This document shows positions 59,650 to 64,000 of a stretch of DNA of 64,000 bases, in pieces. This stretch comes from JBPESP01 sp051710585 (GTDB taxonomy: Bacteria > Pseudomonadota > Gammaproteobacteria > Enterobacterales > Enterobacteriaceae), in NCBI GenBank assembly GCA_051710585.1, contig JBPESP010000001.1, positions 630,548 to 694,547 on the forward strand, read 5' to 3'. Under the pieces are notes generated by a model. That model saw only the letters and a list, made by a program, of their open reading frames with translations, was not told the origin of the DNA and did no database searches. Each line of letters starts with the position of its first letter. Position 1 is the first letter of the stretch. The translations under genes and the position numbers were made by a program.

Positions 59650-60501
59650 ATGCTGATTATAGAAACACTGTCGCCGCTGCGACAGAAGGTAAAACAATGG
59701 CGTCAGGAGCATAAACGTATCACCCTGATCCCGACCATGGGAAATTTACACGAAGGGCATATGGCATTAATTGACGCTGGGCGGGGACGTGCGGATAAAG
59801 TTGTTGTTAGCGTGTTCGTTAACCCGATGCAGTTTGAATATCCGGAAGATCTAGCGGCCTACCCACGTACGTTGCAGGAGGACTGCAAACAGTTAACAAG
59901 GCACGGTGTAGACATGGTATTCGCACCAGTGTTATCAGTGATCTATCCCGATGGTCTTGGTAGTCAAACCTTTGTCGATGTACCCCGTTTCGCTAATATC
60001 TTGGAAGGTGAAAGTCGGCTGGGCCATTTCCGGGGCGTCGCTACTGTTGTCAGTAAGCTGTTTAATCTGGTTCAGCCAGATATGGCCTGCTTCGGTGAAA
60101 AAGACTTTCAGCAACTAGCACTTATCCGTCAACTAGTGCGCGATATGAATTATGATATCGAGATTATCGGCGTACCGACAGTACGTGCTATCGATGGGCT
60201 AGCGCTCAGTTCACGTAATAGTTATCTAACTACTGAGGAACGCTGTTTAGCGCCGCAGCTCAATCAGATTCTCATGCAGCTGGTGGCACAGTTACGCAAA
60301 GGTGAACGCTACATCGATGGATTACTGACCTCAGCAAGCGAACAATTGCTTCAGGCTGGTTTCAGGCCGGACATACTAGTTATTCGTGATGCGCAGACCC
60401 TGCAGCCGCTGACGGTTGAAAGTCAGCGAGCAGTAGTGTTATTCACTGTCTGGCTAGGTAAGACCCGGCTGATTGATAATGCGCAAGTGGATCTTATTTG
60501 A
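59650..60501 (+). CDS. panC: Pantothenate synthetase (pantoate-beta-alanine ligase)
   Basis: Joins pantoate and beta-alanine with ATP to form pantothenate. It has 283 residues from ATG 59650, exactly the E. coli length; an upstream ATG at 59632 overlaps panB but adds residues not found in the family, while AAAGGAAAC sits properly before 59650. The HIGH-type motif is in PTMGNLHEGHMAL (His34 and His44), and the binding blocks FVNPMQF, FRGVATVVSKLFN, FGEKDFQQLALIR and the KMSKS-like ALSSRNSYL are all present. It forms an operon with panB. Its substrate beta-alanine is normally made by PanD, whose gene lies directly downstream as a fossil. Confidence 0.97.
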   Translation: MLIIETLSPLRQKVKQWRQEHKRITLIPTMGNLHEGHMALIDAGRGRADKVVVSVFVNPMQFEYPEDLAAYPRTLQEDCKQLTRHGVDMVFAPVLSVIYPDGLGSQTFVDVPRFANILEGESRLGHFRGVATVVSKLFNLVQPDMACFGEKDFQQLALIRQLVRDMNYDIEIIGVPTVRAIDGLALSSRNSYLTTEERCLAPQLNQILMQLVAQLRKGERYIDGLLTSASEQLLQAGFRPDILVIRDAQTLQPLTVESQRAVVLFTVWLGKTRLIDNAQVDLI

Positions 60502-60557
60502 TAGCGATTTAAAGATTTAAGCTCATGTAACGTACGATGTTACGATATAAAGTTATA

Positions 60558-60835
60558 CTGGTACATATCATGCAGGCAAATCTCATTATAAATAGTTCAT
60601 GCGCTTATAGAACAAGACTTTTTGGGTGTTGTCGAAATTATGGAGTATGTGTAAATCGATTGATATTTATAACGTTGATAATTTTCAGTATTTCTTCACC
60701 AACGTGCTGTTAGTCTAGATAGATTAAGTTTCTCGTACGAATAATGGTGCGTATAAATTTAGGTCTGCACAGGTTCATTTTTTGGTAACTCAACCGGCGA
60801 GAATATCCTGAAACAGGATTAAGCCGCAACATGCC
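60558..60835 (+). pseudogene. panD: Decayed panD (aspartate 1-decarboxylase)
   Basis: PanD makes beta-alanine from aspartate. Downstream of panC, as in E. coli apart from the missing yadD, the + strand reads MQ-G-L-like remains of MLQGKL near 60570, then EQDFLGVVEIME near 60613 (DQDFLDAAGILE), then SIDIYNVDNFQYFFT near 60658 (AIDIWNVTNGKRFST), then VHFLVTQPA near 60775 (IASFVTMPD). Each block is in a different frame and stops separate them. The self-cleaving Gly-Ser site (YEGSCAID in E. coli) is no longer readable, so no active enzyme can form. Confidence 0.8.
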
Positions 60836-60871
60836 ACTTCGTCTTGGTGCTCTAGCTGTCCGGGTCAGGGG

Positions 60872-61642
60872 TTAGGTGCGCAAGCCGCGTCCGCGCTGAA
60901 TCAGCGTCCAGCATAGCAGATAAAACACCATGATAAAAGCTATTAGTAGCGTTAGCGTTAGCGTAAGAGATACGTCGCTGATGCTTAAGAAGCCATAGCG
61001 GAAACCACTAATCATATATACCACTGGGTTAAAACGTGAAATAACCTGCCAGAAAGGTGGCAGGAGGGTTAGCGAATAGAAAACGCCCCCCAGATAGGTC
61101 AGCGGTGTTAGCACGAAGGTTGGAATAATGCTAATATCATCAAAGCTTTTAGCAAAGACTGCATTAAGGAGTCCCGCCAGCGAAAACAGCACTGCGGTTA
61201 ATATCAGTGTCAGCACCACCATCCACCAAGCATGAACTTGGAGCGGTACAAAGAATAGCAACACTGCCGTCACCAAAATGCCGAGGCAAATTGCGCGCGC
61301 TACACCACCGGCTACATACCCTGCGATGATTACATGAGTAGGCACCGGTGCTACCAGCAGTTCTTCAATATTGCGCTGAAACTTGGCGCTAAAGAATGAT
61401 GATGCGACGTTTGTATAGGCATTGCTGATCACTGACATCATAATTAGGCCCGGTACAATAAACTGCATGTAAGAAAAGCCGTGCATAGCGCCAATCTGTG
61501 ATCCGATGAAATTACCGAAAATTATAAAATACAGTGTCATAGTAATGACTGGTGGAACTAAGGTTTGTACCCAGATCCGTGTGAACCGGTTAATTTCTTT
61601 ACGTAATATGCTTTTAAATGCGACCCAATACAGCTGCATCAT
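60872..61642 (-). CDS. yadH: ABC transporter permease YadH
   Basis: Inner-membrane permease of an ABC-2 type exporter whose substrate is unknown. It has 256 residues, exactly the E. coli length, with six hydrophobic segments and the family blocks RIWVQTLVPPVITMTLYFIIFG near residue 22, FQRNIEELLVAPVPTHVIIAGY near 92 and VLTPLTYLGGVFYSLTLLPPFW near 176. The start ATG at 61642 overlaps the yadG stop (ATGA), so the two subunits are translationally coupled. There is no sign of decay. Confidence 0.95.
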   Translation of the reverse strand: MMQLYWVAFKSILRKEINRFTRIWVQTLVPPVITMTLYFIIFGNFIGSQIGAMHGFSYMQFIVPGLIMMSVISNAYTNVASSFFSAKFQRNIEELLVAPVPTHVIIAGYVAGGVARAICLGILVTAVLLFFVPLQVHAWWMVVLTLILTAVLFSLAGLLNAVFAKSFDDISIIPTFVLTPLTYLGGVFYSLTLLPPFWQVISRFNPVVYMISGFRYGFLSISDVSLTLTLTLLIAFIMVFYLLCWTLIQRGRGLRT

Positions 61643-62571
61643 GCTCGTTGATCCTTTGCTTTGTTTTCCGTGATAAACGACACGAATAATTCTTCCAGGC
61701 GGTTAGCCTTATTGCGCATGCTCAATACCTGTACACCTTGTGCGCTTAGTTGATTGAATAGGTCATTAAGTCCCTGTTTACGCATAACCTCAACTTCTAG
61801 TGTAGTGGTGTCAAGCAGCTGGCTGCGATACCCTTTCAGCTGTGATAACGTCCTCTTTACTGCTATATCCAGTATGAAGGTTTCGGATTTTAGCTTTGAT
61901 AATAGCTCGCGTATAGAGGTATTTTCTACTAGTCGCCCGTTCTGAATTATGCCGATATGCCGACAAAGCATCTCCGCTTCTTCCAGGTAATGCGTCGTTA
62001 ATATAATCGTAGTGCCGTTCTTATTTAGATCGCGCAAAAAACACCACATGGAACGACGCAACTCGATATCGACGCCGGCGGTAGGTTCATCAAGGATTAA
62101 AAGCTTCGGCTCATGCATTAGCGCGCGTGCGATCATCAATCGGCGCTTCATACCGCCAGAAAGCATGCGAGCTCGCTCGGCACGTTTATCCCAAAGATCC
62201 ATCTGACGTAGATATTTTTCTGCGCGGATTGCAGCTTTCTTACGTCCCACGCCGTAGTAACCAGCTTGATGTACTACTATTTGATAGATAGTTTCAAACG
62301 GGTTGAAATTAAATTCCTGTGGCACTAGCGCTAGGTGGCGTTTGGCATTAATAATGTCCTTATCGGTATCGTAGCCAAAAATTCGTACTTTACCAGCGCT
62401 CTTGTTCACCAGAGCGCTAATAATGCCGATAGTAGTAGATTTTCCCGCCCCGTTAGGGCCAAGTAACGCATAGAAATCGCCGGCCTCCACATTTAGATCA
62501 ATCCCTTTCAGGGCTTGTACGCCTCCTGCGTAAATCTTGGTTAATTGCTCCAACTCTAATGCATATGTCAT
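61639..62571 (-). CDS. yadG: ABC transporter ATP-binding protein YadG
   Basis: ATPase partner of YadH. It has 310 residues (E. coli 308). Walker A is GPNGAGKST at about 38-46, the Q-loop VPQEF near 82, the signature LSGGMKRRL near 138, Walker B KLLILDEPTAGVD near 155, and the switch His in TTHYLEEAE near 195. The C-terminal part after residue 220 matches the family to the end. ATG 62571 fits the family start MT-ALEL. It stands alone with yadH between the panD and can fossils, which shows selection on this uncharacterised exporter where most transport and metabolic genes have gone. Confidence 0.95.
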   Translation of the reverse strand: MTYALELEQLTKIYAGGVQALKGIDLNVEAGDFYALLGPNGAGKSTTIGIISALVNKSAGKVRIFGYDTDKDIINAKRHLALVPQEFNFNPFETIYQIVVHQAGYYGVGRKKAAIRAEKYLRQMDLWDKRAERARMLSGGMKRRLMIARALMHEPKLLILDEPTAGVDIELRRSMWCFLRDLNKNGTTIILTTHYLEEAEMLCRHIGIIQNGRLVENTSIRELLSKLKSETFILDIAVKRTLSQLKGYRSQLLDTTTLEVEVMRKQGLNDLFNQLSAQGVQVLSMRNKANRLEELFVSFITENKAKDQRA

Positions 62572-62684
62572 TTATGACAGTTCACCTTATTCTAAACGGT
62601 TTTTTAGGAACTGATTTTAAAACGTTATAGCGCTTGGTCTATATTAATGCATCATATTATAATATTTACGGGTGATTAACATTG

Positions 62685-63330
62685 ATGAAAAACACTTTAT
62701 TCCTTATCAGGAATACCTAAGCTTGTTGCAAGCTTTATATGAATAGGAAATGGTATTCTTTAAGCGGGTTTCGCTGGCGTAAAAAAATCACATTTTTATA
62801 GATTAGCTGTGCTCCACAATAGGCGTTTCTCTGCGAAAGGGGAACTACCGGGCTCTACAACCCAGTGAGCTGTTTATACGTCCAAATGTTATCAATCTGG
62901 TTATTCATACTAATCTTAATTGTTTGTTAGTAGTGCACTATGCAACCAATGTGCTAGAAAGTCGAGCATATTATTATTTACAGCTATTATATCTGTAGCT
63001 GTATTCAGGCAGTCATTGATAGAATTCTGAGCTGGAGCTTATCAATAGTTGGCTGCTGTATGTAAGTGATTTGTAGTATAAGGATAGCTCACTACTGTTC
63101 AAGTTTCATCTAAAAGAGTACGCCCACATCCTAAGTGAGACTAATGTAATTGAATAGGTGATAACTTTGGAGATTGAGTACTATCCACTTTCTGTCTGGA
63201 AATGTGCTAGAAAGTCACTATTTAAGGTTGGGTTATATTTTTTGGATGGATAGATTGCTCAGGGATCTGGAAATCACCACCGCCACTACCACAAGACGCT
63301 ATAAAAGCATTATTGTTAAGGGATAACACT
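62685..63330 (+). pseudogene. can: Decayed can (beta-carbonic anhydrase)
   Basis: Can supplies bicarbonate for carboxylations. Divergent from yadG, as in E. coli. From ATG 62685: MKNTLFLIRNT and stop (MKDIDTLISNNALW), then TGLYNPVSCLYVQMLSIWLF ([20 protein letters not shown]), KVEHIIIYSYYIC (EVEHIIICGHYGCGG, where the zinc-binding His and Cys are damaged) and near 63255 RLLRDLEITTAT (GLLRDLDVTATN). Nearly full length, with many stops. hpt would lie beyond but was not recognised. Confidence 0.8.
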
Positions 63331-64000
63331 CTTATAATAGACGATCTAAAAAATGCGATCTTTAAATCGCATAAGCTCTATCGCAAATAAGAGTATGATA
63401 GCCTTTCTAAACAAGATTGATATCGCTAGCATAATCGATCGTTCTTACGATTATGTTAACGATAATATTTATCATATTATAGAATATAAGCGGTATCTTT
63501 AATAAGTCGTCCTCCATCTTGTAGAAATCCCTAATCCGCTGTAAGCGTTTCACTTATTTCCTTTGCCTCGGAAATAAGTCAAGCGTCAGTGAGGTTTGGC
63601 AGGTTGTTGAGACTTGTTTTTTTATATGTGCTGGTTAAATTTGTTAACGTTAAAGTTTTATTCAAATAATTTTTTAAGTATTGATTACTTAATCAATTGA
63701 CTAGAAATATTTTTCTATCCGATAAAAGTTTATGCATGAATGTTAACGCAACCCCCACTATTTGAAATTAGTGGGGGTTTTAAAAAATATAATTCAACTT
63801 GTATGGCATATCAAATTTAGCTACCTGAACAGAAGTAATATGCTTTCCTTAAAACAACACAGGTATACCAATAAAAAAAAGAAGAAATTTTACTCCTGAA
63901 TTCAAATGCAAATCCGCTTAATTGGTTTTCGACAAAAATTTAATCGCTGTGAAAGCAGCAGAAGCCATAGATATCTAGTTTTTTATGATGATGAAACAGA
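63331..64000. other. Right-hand end, no gene identified
   Basis: hpt on the minus strand is predicted by synteny but not seen. A 10-bp inverted repeat (ACTTATTTCC with GGAAATAAGT, about 63552-63579) and a strong terminator (63750-63780) are present. Confidence 0.4.
63750..63782 (+). terminator. Strong intrinsic terminator
   Basis: AACCCCCACTA at 63750-63760 pairs with TAGTGGGGGTT at 63769-63779 (11 bp, loop TTTGAAAT), and the T-run goes on to 63781. It is the most GC-rich stem in the region and undamaged, but no gene is recognised upstream of it. Confidence 0.75.

Noticed and set aside
1..64000. tRNA, rRNA, tmRNA, CRISPR arrays or a replication origin
   Set aside because: I looked for GGTTCGAAT-type T-arms, rRNA core motifs, regularly spaced repeats and DnaA-box clusters and found none that hold together. 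A covariance-model search would be needed to exclude decayed tRNA genes.

Overview
The window looks like part of the chromosome of a heritable, probably insect-associated gammaproteobacterium of the Enterobacterales, of the Sodalis-allied kind, caught midway through genome reduction. All seventeen intact or probable genes but one have a recognisable Escherichia coli counterpart of nearly the same length. They add up to only about 20.3 kb (roughly 32 %) of 64 kb, and the other two thirds has almost no open frames. There are no rRNA genes, no tRNA gene that I can support, no CRISPR array and no intact prophage or transposase.

Most of the apparently empty DNA is a fossil record. Reading through stops and frameshifts, and using the E. 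coli gene order as a guide, I can align decayed copies of nudB, yecD, yecE, yecN, cutC, yceH, rimJ, grxB, pyrC, azoR, thrC-thrB-thrA, arcA, ettA, nadR, radA, hrpB, sfsA, gluQ, panD and can. These were aligned by eye from memory of the E. coli proteins; none was computed.

Layout. 1-15.9 kb: mepM (partial), aspS, cmoA-cmoB, argS, murJ and mdtH, with fossils between them in E. coli order. The flagellar region that separates argS from murJ in many relatives is gone, leaving 246 bp. 16-27 kb: grxB and pyrC fossils, then about 8 kb of unidentified DNA with a very AT-rich island, several perfect hairpins, one unrecognised reading frame and one short possible gene. 27.3-32 kb: hrpA, with a decayed 5' end, and the azoR fossil. 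32-50 kb: no intact gene, but a dead thr operon, arcA, ettA, nadR and radA, plus two diverged IS3-family remnants and a possible IS30-type one. 50-64 kb: the densest part, with mrcB, dksA, pcnB-folK, panB-panC and yadG-yadH separated by fossils of hrpB, sfsA, gluQ, panD and can.

Function. What survives is translation (AspRS, ArgRS, the cmo5U34 tRNA wobble modification, HrpA), cell-wall growth (PBP1b, the lipid II flippase MurJ, the endopeptidase MepM), RNA decay (PcnB), the stringent-response factor DksA, and pieces of folate and pantothenate synthesis. What has died is mostly metabolism and regulation: threonine synthesis, a pyrimidine step, NAD salvage and its control, carbonic anhydrase, the ArcA regulator and redox proteins. 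The clearest half-broken pathway is pantothenate, where panB and panC are intact but panD is a pseudogene.
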